From: Rhodoferax mekongensis
GTDB lineage: Bacteria; Pseudomonadota; Gammaproteobacteria; Burkholderiales; Burkholderiaceae_C
Assembly (NCBI RefSeq): GCF_032191775.1
Contig: NZ_CP132507.1
Location: forward strand, 707,001-771,000
Direction: 5' to 3'
DNA length: 64,000 nucleotides
In this document: positions 52,111 through 62,192 of the stretch, in pieces
Numbering within the stretch: the first letter of the stretch is position 1
How the letters are laid out: every line of letters starts with the position of its first letter
Translations under genes and position numbers: made by a program
Notes under the pieces: model-generated
The model's input: only the letters and a program-made list of their open reading frames with translations
Databases searched by the model: none
Told to the model about the DNA's origin: nothing

Positions 52111-52890
52111 ATGACCGTGAAATGGCCCGCTGAAGCGATCTGGGAGGAGGTGTTTGCCGTGCTCCCGAGCTTCAGTGTGGAGATCCTGCCGGAGGTGGAT
52201 TCCACTAATACCGAACTGATGCGCCGTGCCCGTGCCGGACTCACCGATCCCGTACTTCTGGTCGGCGAGCGTCAGACCGCAGGCCGTGGCCGTTTGGGCC
52301 GCGACTGGAAGAGTGACACCCAGGGTGATGGCGGCACGCTGACTTTTTCCCTCGGTATTGCGTTGCAGCCGCAAGACTGGTCGGGCTTGTCCTTGGCGGT
52401 CGGTTTGTCGGTGGTGCAAAGCCTGCACCCGGACCTGCAACTGAAGTGGCCCAACGACGTGTGGTGGCAAGGCCGCAAGCTGGCCGGCATCCTGATAGAG
52501 ACTGCCAGTGCCGGGGACCAGCGCTACGCGGTGATCGGTATCGGCATCAACATCACTCCCCGCGAGGGCGACGGTTTGCGTACGCCACCTGCCGCTTTGC
52601 AGGAGCTGATGCCCGGCATCGAAGCTCCGGTGGTGCTGCAAAAGGTAGCGGCGCCTTTGGTGCACGCGGTGCAGGTGTTTGCTTCCCAGGGCTTTGCGCC
52701 ATTGCGTCAGGCTTTCCATGGACGTGACTTGTTGTACGGCCAGCCGGTCGTCTGCACGGACGGCACGCAGGGCATCGCCAAGGGCGTGGATGCCGGCGGC
52801 GTGCTGCTGGTGCATACTGACAACGGCCTCGTCAAAATCAATAGCGCGGAGGTGAGTGTGCGCCCCGCGTCCCCTTCCTCTCTGTCCTGA
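52111..52890 (+). CDS. birA: Biotin-[acetyl-CoA-carboxylase] ligase
   Basis: A 259-residue biotin protein ligase that joins biotin to BCCP through biotinyl-AMP. The biotin/ATP loop is GRGRLGRDWKSD, followed by LKWPNDVWW and AGILIETAS with the catalytic Lys in the first of these. It lacks an N-terminal helix-turn-helix, so it is a class I ligase and does not regulate transcription. The ATG at 52111 is favoured by GGAGG 10 bases upstream; starts at 52078 and 52102 are alternatives. It is followed 5 bp later by the SPOR-like gene. Confidence 0.92.
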   Translation: MTVKWPAEAIWEEVFAVLPSFSVEILPEVDSTNTELMRRARAGLTDPVLLVGERQTAGRGRLGRDWKSDTQGDGGTLTFSLGIALQPQDWSGLSLAVGLSVVQSLHPDLQLKWPNDVWWQGRKLAGILIETASAGDQRYAVIGIGINITPREGDGLRTPPAALQELMPGIEAPVVLQKVAAPLVHAVQVFASQGFAPLRQAFHGRDLLYGQPVVCTDGTQGIAKGVDAGGVLLVHTDNGLVKINSAEVSVRPASPSSLS

Positions 52891-52895
52891 TCCGT

Positions 52896-53555
52896 ATGTT
52901 GCGACTGATTGTTCTGGTGCTGCTGCTGGCCAATGGCGTGTACTTTGCGTGGAGCCACGACTACCTGAAGATGTATGGCTTTGGCCCGGTCGCTCCGAAT
53001 GAGCCGCACCGCATGGAGCAGCAGATCAAGCCCGAGATGATTCAGCTGCTGAGCGCCGGTGACCTGAAGAAAGCCGAAGCCCAGGTACAAGCCGATCTGG
53101 CCCCCAAGGAATGCCTGCAAGCCGGTCCGTTCGATGATGAACAAGCCGCAAGCCTGCGCAAAGCGCTGGACGCGGCCCTGCCCAGCGGCAGCTGGCAGAT
53201 CGAGTCTGTGAAAGAGCCGGCGCGCTGGATTGTGTACATGGGCAAGTACGCCTCCGCGGACCTCCAGGCCAAGAAGCGCGCCGAGCTGGCCGGCATGGGC
53301 ATCAAGGCGGAGGCGGTTGGCACCTCTGAGCTTCAACCGGGGCTGGTGCTGGCGGCATTTGAATCCGAAGCTGCGGCCAAGGCTGAATTGGCCAAGATGG
53401 CACCTAAAGGCATTCGCACGGCCAAAGTGGTGCAGGAGCGCGAAGCAGGCACTGCCCATCAGCTCAAGCTGCCCTCAGTGTCTGAGGCCTTGAAAGCCAA
53501 GTTGCAAGACATCAAGCCCTCGATGGCAGGCCACAGCTTCAAGGCCTGTAGCTAA
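52896..53555 (+). CDS. SPOR-domain-like membrane-anchored protein
   Basis: A 219-residue protein with an N-terminal membrane anchor (RLIVLVLLLANGVYFAW) and a C-terminal part with repeated Lys/Glu/Ala helices (KYASADLQAKKRAELAGMGIKAEAV, AFESEAAAKAELAKMAPKGI) resembling a SPOR fold, which binds denuded peptidoglycan at septa. It is cotranscribed with birA. The SPOR match is approximate. Confidence 0.75.
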   Translation: MLRLIVLVLLLANGVYFAWSHDYLKMYGFGPVAPNEPHRMEQQIKPEMIQLLSAGDLKKAEAQVQADLAPKECLQAGPFDDEQAASLRKALDAALPSGSWQIESVKEPARWIVYMGKYASADLQAKKRAELAGMGIKAEAVGTSELQPGLVLAAFESEAAAKAELAKMAPKGIRTAKVVQEREAGTAHQLKLPSVSEALKAKLQDIKPSMAGHSFKACS

Positions 53556-53558
53556 GCC

Positions 53559-55010
53559 TCAAGCGCTTTCTACTTCAATCAGTCGCGAAAAGCGCAGGGT
53601 GAAAGTGGTACCTGGCGGCGTGTGGCCGGGGCGGCTGTCGTCCACCGCGATTTCTGCGTGGTGCTGGCGGGCGATTTCCAGCACGATGGGAAGGCCCAGA
53701 CCGGAGCCGTCTGCTTCATTGCCCAACGCGCGGTAAAACGGCTGGAACACCAGCTCCCGCTCGGCCAACGGGATACCCGGGCCGTTGTCCTCCACCTGCA
53801 GCACGAGCGCCCCGCTGAACGGGTCGAGCAACACGCGCGCGGTGATGACGCCTGCGCGCTCTGCGGTGGACGGCGTGTAGTTGATGGCGTTGTCCACCAG
53901 GTTGCGCACCATTTCTTTGAGCAAAGTCATGTTGCCCTGGATGGATACGCCGGGCGTGCCGGCCTCCACGCCTTCATAGCCCAGGTCGATGGACTTTTCC
54001 AGTGCACGGGGTACGCAGTCGCGCACTACGTCCATGGTGAGCTTGGCCAGGTCGCAGGGCTGGTGGGCCAGCACGGTGCCACTGCTCTCGGCACGGGCCA
54101 GCGCCAGCAGTTGGTTCACCGTGTGGGTGGCGCGGATGCTGGAGCGGCCGATCTGCCGCAGGGACTGTTTGAGATCGTCTGCGCTCGCACCCTGGCGCTG
54201 CGCCAGGTCGGCTTGCATGCGAAGGCCGGCCAGTGGGGTCTTGAGTTGGTGCGCCGCATCGGCCAGAAAGCGCTTCTGCGTGGCGATCGAGTCTTTGAGC
54301 CGCATCAGCAGGTCGTTCACCGACGACACCAGCGGCACGACTTCCAAAGGGACGGCCTCTACGTCCAGCGGGCTCAGGTCGTCGGGGCTGCGGGCGCGAA
54401 TGCGTTCTTCCAGTCTGTTGAGCGGCTTGATGGCTTGCACCAGCGCCAGCCAGACGAGCAGCACGGCCAGCGGCAGGATCACGAATTGCGGCAGCATCAC
54501 GCCTTTGACAATTTCGGTGGCCAGCACCGAGCGCTTGTCCATGGTTTCGGCCACTTGCACCAAGGCGGGCCGGCCGTCGGGCACGTCCACACGCACCCAC
54601 ATATACGCCACGCGCAGGTCGGTGCCCTTGAAATCCACCTCACGCATGCGGACCTCGCCGGGCGGCAGGCGTTCGTCCTCCGGAGGCAGAGGCAGGTCTT
54701 TCTCGCCGCTGAGGTATTCGCCCTTGGTGCCCAGCACCTGGTAATACACGGTGTCGGAGTCGTCGGTGCGCAGCAGCTCGCGCGCCGGCAGCGGCAGCAC
54801 GAACTGGGCCTTGTTCTTGTTGACCGTGATGAGCTGCGCCAGGGCGCCCGCGTTGTATTCGAGCGCGCGGTCAAAGGGCTTGCCGGCAATGCCCTGTGCA
54901 ACCAGCCAGGTGAGCACCAGGCTGACAGGCCACAGCAGCAGCAGCGGGGTCAGCATCCAGTCGAGGATTTCCCCGAACAGGCTGCGTTGCTCCCGCTGAA
55001 AAATCTTCAC
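53559..55010 (-). CDS. Sensor histidine kinase (TctE-like)
   Basis: A 483-residue kinase with two membrane segments (TPLLLLWPVSLVLTWLVAQ; VMLPQFVILPLAVLLVWLALVQAI), a periplasmic domain, HAMP, H-box ADAAHQLKTPLAGLRMQ, N-box NLVDNAINYTP and G-boxes DNGPGIPL and SGLGLPIVLEI. The periplasmic part resembles the TctE tricarboxylate sensor class. Start GTG 55010 overlaps the regulator gene stop by 4 bp. No tctCBA genes are adjacent. Confidence 0.92.
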   Translation of the reverse strand: MKIFQREQRSLFGEILDWMLTPLLLLWPVSLVLTWLVAQGIAGKPFDRALEYNAGALAQLITVNKNKAQFVLPLPARELLRTDDSDTVYYQVLGTKGEYLSGEKDLPLPPEDERLPPGEVRMREVDFKGTDLRVAYMWVRVDVPDGRPALVQVAETMDKRSVLATEIVKGVMLPQFVILPLAVLLVWLALVQAIKPLNRLEERIRARSPDDLSPLDVEAVPLEVVPLVSSVNDLLMRLKDSIATQKRFLADAAHQLKTPLAGLRMQADLAQRQGASADDLKQSLRQIGRSSIRATHTVNQLLALARAESSGTVLAHQPCDLAKLTMDVVRDCVPRALEKSIDLGYEGVEAGTPGVSIQGNMTLLKEMVRNLVDNAINYTPSTAERAGVITARVLLDPFSGALVLQVEDNGPGIPLAERELVFQPFYRALGNEADGSGLGLPIVLEIARQHHAEIAVDDSRPGHTPPGTTFTLRFSRLIEVESA

Positions 55011-55681
55011 GAGGGAATCTTCTCCAGGCAGTAGCCGAGGCCCCGCACGGTGGCGATGCGGATCGGGCCTTTCTCGATCTTCTTGCGCAGACGGTGGATG
55101 TAGACCTCAATGGCGTTGTTGCTGACCTCTTCACCCCATTCGCAGAGACGCTCCACCAGCTGGTCTTTGCTGACTAGGCGGCCGGCGCGCTGCAGCAGCA
55201 CTTCCAGAAGGCCGAGTTCGCGGGCGGAGAGTTCGACCATCTTGCCGTCGATGGTGGCCACGCGCCCGGCCTGGTCATAGGTCAGCGGGCCGTGTTTGAT
55301 GCTGCTGCTGGTGGCGCCCATGCCGCGGCGGATCAGGGCGCGCACGCGGGCTTCGAGCTCCTGCAGGCTGAAGGGTTTGGCCATGTAGTCGTCGGCACCG
55401 TAGTCGAGGCCTTTGACACGTTCATCCACGCTGTCCGCCGCCGTCAGGATCAGCACCGGCAGCGAAGAACCCCGTGCACGCAGCTTCTTGAGGACCTCCA
55501 GGCCGTGCATTTTCGGCAGGCCCAGGTCCAGGATCAGCAGGTCGAACTCGGTGTTGGTCATGAGTGCGGCATCGGCTTCGGTGCCACTGGCCACATGGTC
55601 TACCGCAGCACCTGCGCTGCGCAGTGCGCGCAGCAGGCCATCGGCCAGAACTTGATCGTCTTCAGCAATGAGAATGCGCAT
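55007..55681 (-). CDS. Response regulator (TctD-like)
   Basis: A 224-residue OmpR-class regulator: receiver with AEDDQVLADGLLRAL, phosphoacceptor Asp 52 in LLILDLGLPKMHG and KPFSLQELEARVRALI; DNA-binding domain with LSARELGLLEVLLQRAGRLVSKDQLVERL and VYIHRLRKKIEKGPIRIATVRGLGY. The partner kinase follows with a 4-bp overlap. Confidence 0.94.
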   Translation of the reverse strand: MRILIAEDDQVLADGLLRALRSAGAAVDHVASGTEADAALMTNTEFDLLILDLGLPKMHGLEVLKKLRARGSSLPVLILTAADSVDERVKGLDYGADDYMAKPFSLQELEARVRALIRRGMGATSSSIKHGPLTYDQAGRVATIDGKMVELSARELGLLEVLLQRAGRLVSKDQLVERLCEWGEEVSNNAIEVYIHRLRKKIEKGPIRIATVRGLGYCLEKIPS

Positions 55682-55774
55682 GTGTGTCTCCGTGCGGGGT
55701 GCGGCGCTGCGGCCGCTTGAGTGCCATTCTAGGCGCCTCGTGCGGGCGCCCTTTTGCGGTGACGCAGCATCCGG

Positions 55775-56251
55775 TCAATGGCTGGCATAGGCTTCCAGTC
55801 CCAGCGTGATGACCGTGGCCACCTCGGGTCCGACCGATTGTTCCAGCTCCGCCTGTGCCTGCTGCACGGCGTCCTGGTAAGCCTGCACCCATGCCAATCC
55901 GGCGGCAGTGAAGCAGATGCGTTTGGCCCGGGCGTCGGATGCATCGCTCTCCCGCTGCACCATGCCCCAGGCTTCGCACTGGGTGACCAGCGTGGCCATG
56001 GCTTGTTTGGTCATGCCGGCGCGTGCAGCCAGATCGGTCAGGCGCGTGCCTTGCAGCTCAAGGTGCCGCGTGATGTGGATGTGTGCTGCACCGACCTGCG
56101 CGCGCGCGGCCAGGTTGGCCAGACCCAATGGAACCGTGGGGTGACTGCCCATGAGCTGGAGCACCCGCGCATCGAACCGCTCCAGCGCCAGGCGCAGCCA
56201 GTGGCCGACATGATTGCTTCGCCAGGTGTCTGCATGGGGAGAAGATTGCAT
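55775..56251 (-). CDS. MarR family transcriptional regulator
   Basis: A 158-residue winged-helix protein: LTDLAARAGMTKQAMATLVTQCEAWGMVQRESDASDARAKRICFT is the recognition helix and wing. It lies divergent from recA with 142 bp between, but there is no sign it controls recA. Ligand unknown. Confidence 0.88.
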   Translation of the reverse strand: MQSSPHADTWRSNHVGHWLRLALERFDARVLQLMGSHPTVPLGLANLAARAQVGAAHIHITRHLELQGTRLTDLAARAGMTKQAMATLVTQCEAWGMVQRESDASDARAKRICFTAAGLAWVQAYQDAVQQAQAELEQSVGPEVATVITLGLEAYASH

Positions 56252-56315
56252 GGTCTAAATGGTAATGCAAACTGACTAAAAAATAGCTTGTAGCTGTTTG
56301 ACCGCCCCCATAAAC

Positions 56316-56333
56316 TACTGTTCAAGCATCCAG
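56316..56333 (+). promoter_or_regulatory. SOS (LexA) box candidate upstream of recA
   Basis: TACTGTTCAAGCATCCAG contains CTG-N10-CAG, the LexA-box pattern, and lies 60 bp before the recA start. recA is a near-universal LexA target, so this position is expected. Confidence 0.65.
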
Positions 56334-56393
56334 CCTGTTGTTAAAACCAGATGCAAGAAGTTAGCCCACCAATTGATTTTTCAGGAGATTTCC

Positions 56394-57482
56394 ATGGACG
56401 TACCCGTCAAGAACCCCGCCGCCAACGCAGAGAAGGCCAAGGCCCTGCAGGTCGCTCTGGCCCAGATCGAAAAGCAATTCGGCAAGGGCACCATCATGCG
56501 TTTGGGCGAGGGCGAGGTGATTGAAGACATCCAGGTCGTGTCCACCGGCTCCTTGGGGCTGGACATTGCACTGGGCGTAGGCGGCCTGCCCCGCGGCCGT
56601 GTGGTGGAAATTTACGGCCCGGAGTCCTCCGGCAAAACCACCCTGACCCTGCAAGTGGTCGCCGAGATGCAAAAGCAAGGCGGCCAGTGCGCCTTTGTGG
56701 ATGCCGAGCACGCGCTGGACATCCAGTACGCCCAGAAGCTGGGCGTGAACCTGCAAGACCTGCTCATCAGCCAGCCCGACACCGGCGAACAGGCCCTGGA
56801 AATTGTGGACAGCCTGGTGCGTTCCGGCGCGGTGGACCTGATCATCGTGGACTCGGTAGCTGCGTTGACCCCCAAAGCCGAGCTCGAAGGCGAGATGGGC
56901 GACAGCCTGCCCGGTTTGCAAGCCCGCTTGATGAGCCAGGCGCTGCGCAAGCTCACCGCCCACATCAAGAAGACCAACTGCATGGTTATCTTCATCAACC
57001 AGATCCGCATGAAGATCGGTGTGATGTTCGGCTCGCCTGAAACCACCACCGGCGGTAACGCGCTGAAGTTCTACGCCTCTGTCCGTCTGGATATCCGCCG
57101 CACCGGCACCATCAAAAAGGGCGAGGACTCGATCGGCAACGAGACCAAAGTCAAAGTGGTCAAGAACAAAGTCAGCCCTCCGTTCAAGACGGCGGAGTTC
57201 GACATCCTGTTCGGTGAAGGTATCAGCCGCCACGGCGAGATCATCGACATGGGCGTGAACGCCGGTATCCTGGAAAAATCCGGCGCCTGGTACGCCTACC
57301 AAGGCGAGAAGATCGGCCAGGGCCGTGACAACGCCCGTGAATTCCTGCGTGAGAACCCAGAGTTGTCGGTCGAAATCGAGAACAAAGTGCGCGCCAACCT
57401 TGGCATCCCTTTGTTGCCGGTAGCAGAGCCTGAAGCGAAGGCCAAGGGCAAGAAAGCCGATAAGGCTGATAAAGCAGAATAA
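56394..57482 (+). CDS. recA: Recombinase RecA
   Basis: A 362-residue recombinase that forms filaments on single-stranded DNA and stimulates LexA self-cleavage. Walker [10 protein letters not shown] (residues 75-83), Walker [14 protein letters not shown] cap segment [15 protein letters not shown] and the L2 loop region [33 protein letters not shown] are intact; the C-terminus is Lys/Glu-rich as usual. AGGAG lies 6 bases before ATG 56394. It is followed by repeat R11 and recX. Confidence 0.98.
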   Translation: MDVPVKNPAANAEKAKALQVALAQIEKQFGKGTIMRLGEGEVIEDIQVVSTGSLGLDIALGVGGLPRGRVVEIYGPESSGKTTLTLQVVAEMQKQGGQCAFVDAEHALDIQYAQKLGVNLQDLLISQPDTGEQALEIVDSLVRSGAVDLIIVDSVAALTPKAELEGEMGDSLPGLQARLMSQALRKLTAHIKKTNCMVIFINQIRMKIGVMFGSPETTTGGNALKFYASVRLDIRRTGTIKKGEDSIGNETKVKVVKNKVSPPFKTAEFDILFGEGISRHGEIIDMGVNAGILEKSGAWYAYQGEKIGQGRDNAREFLRENPELSVEIENKVRANLGIPLLPVAEPEAKAKGKKADKADKAE

Positions 57483-57492
57483 TGGTCAAAGT

Positions 57493-57545
57493 GGCTGCCA
57501 GCGCTCATGAAATGTGCGCCAGCAGCTACTGAATTCATAGCAAAT
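57493..57545 (+). repeat. Dispersed palindromic repeat, copy R11
   Basis: GGCTGCCAGCGCTCATGAAA, then TGTGCGCCAGCAGC and tail TACTGAATTCATAGC. It fills most of the 83-bp recA-recX gap, 10 bp after the recA stop; it could affect recX expression. Confidence 0.86.
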
Positions 57546-57565
57546 CTTTGACTCCCGGATCTGCA

Positions 57566-58024
57566 ATGGCAACTCAGTCGCTATCGCTTACCGCCCGGGC
57601 GCTGCGCTTGCTCAGCACCCGCGAGCACTCTCGCGTGGAGCTGGAGCGAAAGCTGCAGCGCTATGAAGAGGAGCCCGGAACCTTGGCCAAGGCATTGGAC
57701 ACGTTGGCCGCCAAAGACTTCATCAACGAAGAGCGGGTGGTCGGTTCCGTGCTGTACCGACGTGCCGGGAAACTGGGCACTGCACGTATCAAGCAGGAAC
57801 TGCAAGCCAAGGGGCTGGCTCCTGAAGCTGTGTCCGAGGCGGTGGCCACATTGCGTGAGACCGAGCTGGAAAGGGCCCGCGAGGTGTGGCGCAAAAAGTT
57901 CGGAACCCAGCCGCAGGATGCAACAGAGCGCGCCAAGCAGATGCGCTTTATGGCTGGGCGCGGCTTCGGCGGAGACACCATCCACCGGGTAGTCTCCGGC
58001 GGAGGTAACGAAGGCGAATGCTGA
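57566..58024 (+). CDS. recX: Regulatory protein RecX
   Basis: A 152-residue RecX, which caps or disassembles RecA filaments. LTARALRLLSTREHSRVELERKLQRYEEEP is the first helical repeat, followed by DTLAAKDFINEERVVGSVLYRRAGKLGTARIKQELQAKGL. Placement directly after recA is the usual order. The 3' end faces argC with a 3-bp gap. Confidence 0.93.
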   Translation: MATQSLSLTARALRLLSTREHSRVELERKLQRYEEEPGTLAKALDTLAAKDFINEERVVGSVLYRRAGKLGTARIKQELQAKGLAPEAVSEAVATLRETELERAREVWRKKFGTQPQDATERAKQMRFMAGRGFGGDTIHRVVSGGGNEGEC

Positions 58025-58027
58025 GGC

Positions 58028-58963
58028 TTAAAGGCCCAGCATCAAATGCAGGTTCTGGACCGCAGCGCCGCTGGCGCCTTTGCCCAGGTTGTCCAAGCGG
58101 GCAACCAACACAGCGTGGGCAAAGCCATCCGCCTTCGCATCGTTGGCAAACACGCGCAACTCCAGTTTGTTGGTATCAGCCAAGGCAACGGCGTCGAGCT
58201 TGAGGTCGACTGTCACGGGTTCCACCGTCACCCATTCGCTGCCCGCGTAGTGTTTGGCCAATGCGTTGTGCAAGTCTTGCGCACTCGGTTGGCCGGGCAG
58301 TGTGTCCAGGTGCAGAGGCAGTTGAACCAGCATCCCCTGAATGAAATTGCCCACGGAGGGCACAAACAAGGGCCGGCGGGTCAGGCCGGTGTACTTCATG
58401 ATTTCAGGAATGTGTTTGTGTTTCAGCCCCAGTGCGTACAGCTCAAACGGAGCAGCGGTGCCTTGCTCATAGGCTTCGATCATGGCGCGACCGCCGCCGG
58501 AGTAGCCGCTCACCGAGGGCAGGCACACCGCAAAGTCTGCGGGTAGCAAGCCTGCATCGACCAAGGGGCGGATCAGTGCGATCGCACCCGTGGCGTAGCA
58601 GCCAGGGTTGCTCACTCTTTGCGCTTTGGCGACCGCATCGCGCTGGGTCGCAGCCAGCTCTGGGAATCCGTAGACCCAGGTCGGGTCCACCCGATGCGCG
58701 GTCGACGCGTCAATGATGCGGGGGCCGGGCTTGCCGGTTTCGCGCTCCAGCGCGTCAATCATCGCGACCGTGTCTTTGGCGGCATCGTCGTGCAGGCAAA
58801 GAATCACCAAGTCGGCTTGGGCAATCAGGGCGCGTTTGGCTTGAGGATCTTTGCGGAGCGCGGGGTCTATGCTGATCAGTTCGATCTGGGACATGGTCTG
58901 CAGACGTTCCCGGATTTGCAGGCCAGTGGTACCGGCTTCGCCGTCGATAAAGATTTTTTTCAT
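58028..58963 (-). CDS. argC: N-acetyl-gamma-glutamyl-phosphate reductase (type 2)
   Basis: A 311-residue dehydrogenase making N-acetylglutamate semialdehyde in arginine synthesis. It has the short type 2 form: [17 protein letters not shown] is the NADP loop, [13 protein letters not shown] holds the active-site Cys, and [18 protein letters not shown] and [12 protein letters not shown] follow. ATG 58963 begins at MKKIFIDGE. No other arg genes are adjacent. Confidence 0.94.
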   Translation of the reverse strand: MKKIFIDGEAGTTGLQIRERLQTMSQIELISIDPALRKDPQAKRALIAQADLVILCLHDDAAKDTVAMIDALERETGKPGPRIIDASTAHRVDPTWVYGFPELAATQRDAVAKAQRVSNPGCYATGAIALIRPLVDAGLLPADFAVCLPSVSGYSGGGRAMIEAYEQGTAAPFELYALGLKHKHIPEIMKYTGLTRRPLFVPSVGNFIQGMLVQLPLHLDTLPGQPSAQDLHNALAKHYAGSEWVTVEPVTVDLKLDAVALADTNKLELRVFANDAKADGFAHAVLVARLDNLGKGASGAAVQNLHLMLGL

Positions 58964-59047
58964 GGTGTAAGCAAGGGGCAAATATCGTGCATCACACTGG
59001 CAATCGCGTGGGGCATGAACGACCCGGAGTGCACCAGCTGTAAGCCT

Positions 59048-59064
59048 CGCACAAGTCTTGTGCG
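59048..59064. promoter_or_regulatory. Perfect 17-bp palindrome between argC and sucC
   Basis: CGCACAAG-T-CTTGTGCG lies 85 bp upstream of the argC start and 103 bp upstream of sucC, in a 203-bp divergent intergenic region (58964-59166). The symmetry and location suggest a regulator site for one or both genes. No further features were recognised in the gap. Confidence 0.5.
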
Positions 59065-59166
59065 TCGCAGCATGATACATTCGCGGGTTGATGTGTCCAG
59101 TGCCGCGTGGTGATTACATCCTCGTTACCACACGGTGAACATAGTCCTGTCCCAGAGAGAGACGTC

Positions 59167-60330
<1,164 letters not shown>

Positions 60331-60339
60331 GGAAACATC

Positions 60340-61233
60340 ATGTCGATCTTTATCAATAAAGACACCAAGGTCATCACCCAAGGCATTACCGGCAAGACAG
60401 GCCAGTTCCACACTGAAAAGTGCCAGGAATACGCAAACGGCAAAAACTGCTTTGTGGCGGGCGTGAACCCCAAGAAGGCTGGCGAGTCCATCTTCAATAT
60501 CCCAATCTACGCATCCGTCAAAGACGCCGCTGCTGAAACCGGCGCTACCGTGTCCGTGATCTATGTGCCACCGGCCGGTGCTGCGGCAGCCATCTGGGAA
60601 GCTGTAGAGGCTGACCTGGATCTGGCGATCTGCATTACTGAAGGCATCCCCGTCAAGGACATGCTGGAAGTGCGCAACAGGATGAAGGCCAAGGAAGCCG
60701 CTGGCGGCAAGAAAACCCTGTTGTTGGGACCCAACTGCCCTGGCTTGATCACTCCCGATGAAATCAAGATCGGCATCATGCCCGGTCACATTCACCGCAA
60801 AGGCCGTATTGGCGTTGTATCCCGTTCCGGTACGCTGACTTACGAAGCAGTGGCTCAGTTGACCGAAATCGGTCTGGGCCAGTCTTCTGCAGTCGGTATC
60901 GGCGGCGACCCGATCAACGGTTTGAAGCACATCGACGTGATGAAAGCATTCAATGACGATCCGGATACCGATGCGGTCATCATGATCGGCGAAATCGGCG
61001 GACCCGATGAAGCTGAAGCTGCGCGCTGGTGCAAGCTGAACATGAAGAAGCCTGTGGTTGGCTTCATTGCCGGCGTGACCGCTCCTCCCGGAAAGCGCAT
61101 GGGCCATGCAGGCGCTTTGATTTCTGGCGGTGCTGACACCGCGGATGCCAAGTTGGCTGTGATGGAAGAGTGTGGTTTCAAAGTGACCCGCAACCCATCT
61201 GAAATGGCGAAGTTGTTGAAGGCTTTGCTCTAA
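60340..61233 (+). CDS. sucD: Succinyl-CoA synthetase, alpha subunit
   Basis: A 297-residue alpha subunit. The CoA-binding domain includes GITGKTGQFHTEKCQEYANG, the phospho-His lies in GFIAGVTAPPGKRMGHAGALI (conserved His), and GPNCPGLITPDEIKIGIMP is conserved. It follows sucC in the same operon and ends before a strong terminator. Confidence 0.97.
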   Translation: MSIFINKDTKVITQGITGKTGQFHTEKCQEYANGKNCFVAGVNPKKAGESIFNIPIYASVKDAAAETGATVSVIYVPPAGAAAAIWEAVEADLDLAICITEGIPVKDMLEVRNRMKAKEAAGGKKTLLLGPNCPGLITPDEIKIGIMPGHIHRKGRIGVVSRSGTLTYEAVAQLTEIGLGQSSAVGIGGDPINGLKHIDVMKAFNDDPDTDAVIMIGEIGGPDEAEAARWCKLNMKKPVVGFIAGVTAPPGKRMGHAGALISGGADTADAKLAVMEECGFKVTRNPSEMAKLLKALL

Positions 61234-61284
61234 CTGCCGGTAAGATGGCCCCTCTGTGCGAGGGGTGACTTGTTAAGGCAAGGA

Positions 61285-61315
61285 TGCCCAGTTCGCAAGA
61301 CTGGGCATTTTTTTT
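61285..61315 (+). terminator. Rho-independent terminator of sucCD
   Basis: TGCCCAGT (61285-61292) pairs with ACTGGGCA (61300-61307) around a 7-base loop and is followed by eight Ts. An additional CCCCTC/GAGGGG pair lies just upstream near 61248-61265. Confidence 0.9.
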
Positions 61316-61333
61316 GAATTTGACGGAAGCGCC

Positions 61334-62017
61334 ATGGAAATACTGCAACACGCTGACTTTTGGATCGGTCTGATCAAGATCGTTTGGATCAACATTATTT
61401 TGTCCGGGGACAACGCCGTTGTGATTGCTTTGGCAGCCAGGTCTCTACCCGCGGAACAACAAAAGAAAGCGGTGCTTTTTGGCTCCGGCGCAGCCGTCGT
61501 GTTGCGGATCGCTTTGACGGTGGTGGCTGCAAAATTGATGCAGATCTCTTTCCTGCAGATCGTTGGAGGCCTTTTGCTGCTGTGGATTGGCGTTCAGCTT
61601 TTAACTGAGGGCGACGATGAAGACCACGCTGATGGTGCAAAAGGCGGCCTGATGGCAGCAGTGCGGACCATTTTGATTGCCGATCTCGTGATGAGTCTGG
61701 ATAACGTAATCGCGGTCGCCGCCGCAGCGCAAGGCAGCATGGTCTTGCTGATCTTGGGCTTGGCCATCAGTATCCCCTTGGTAATCTTTGGTAGCACGTT
61801 GATGATCAAGCTGATGGAGCGTTTCCCGGTCATCGTCACCTTCGGTGCTGCATTGATCGGCTGGGTCGCCGGCGAGACCATCGTGAGCGACACGGCGCTG
61901 AAGGGTGCGCTGGAGTCTTATTCCTGGTTGCATTGGGGTGCTGCAATAGCTGGAGCCCTATTTGTGCTGGGTGCGGGTAAGGTTTTGAATCGTCCCAAGC
62001 TTGAAGTGACGCACTAA
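61334..62017 (+). CDS. TerC/YjbE family integral membrane protein
   Basis: A 227-residue membrane protein with about seven segments. WINIILSGDNAVVIALAARSLP and LIADLVMSLDNVIAVAAAAQGS carry the paired acidic motifs of the TerC/YjbE family, linked to metal (Mn) export or protein metalation. It starts 18 bp after the sucD terminator, so it has its own promoter or reads through. The gap after it (62018-62192) shows nothing recognisable. Confidence 0.9.
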   Translation: MEILQHADFWIGLIKIVWINIILSGDNAVVIALAARSLPAEQQKKAVLFGSGAAVVLRIALTVVAAKLMQISFLQIVGGLLLLWIGVQLLTEGDDEDHADGAKGGLMAAVRTILIADLVMSLDNVIAVAAAAQGSMVLLILGLAISIPLVIFGSTLMIKLMERFPVIVTFGAALIGWVAGETIVSDTALKGALESYSWLHWGAAIAGALFVLGAGKVLNRPKLEVTH

Positions 62018-62192
62018 ACCGCTCATCGAACGCTCACAAACAGGCCACTTGTCGTGATTTGTCTCCTTTTGTCAAAAAGGCTCCAATAGTGCGTACGAGT
62101 GCCTTGTTCAGCTCTCGAGCCTCTGCTAACGTGTTACACAAATGGCCGTTAGCACCTTCTTGCTGGGCTGAGATGGAATAACAGGGGGCACA

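Noticed and set aside
56279-56305. Possible further copy of the dispersed repeat (AATAGCTTGTAGCTG) before recA
   Set aside because: It shares only short AGCT-rich bits, lacks the loop and arms and cannot be separated from chance.
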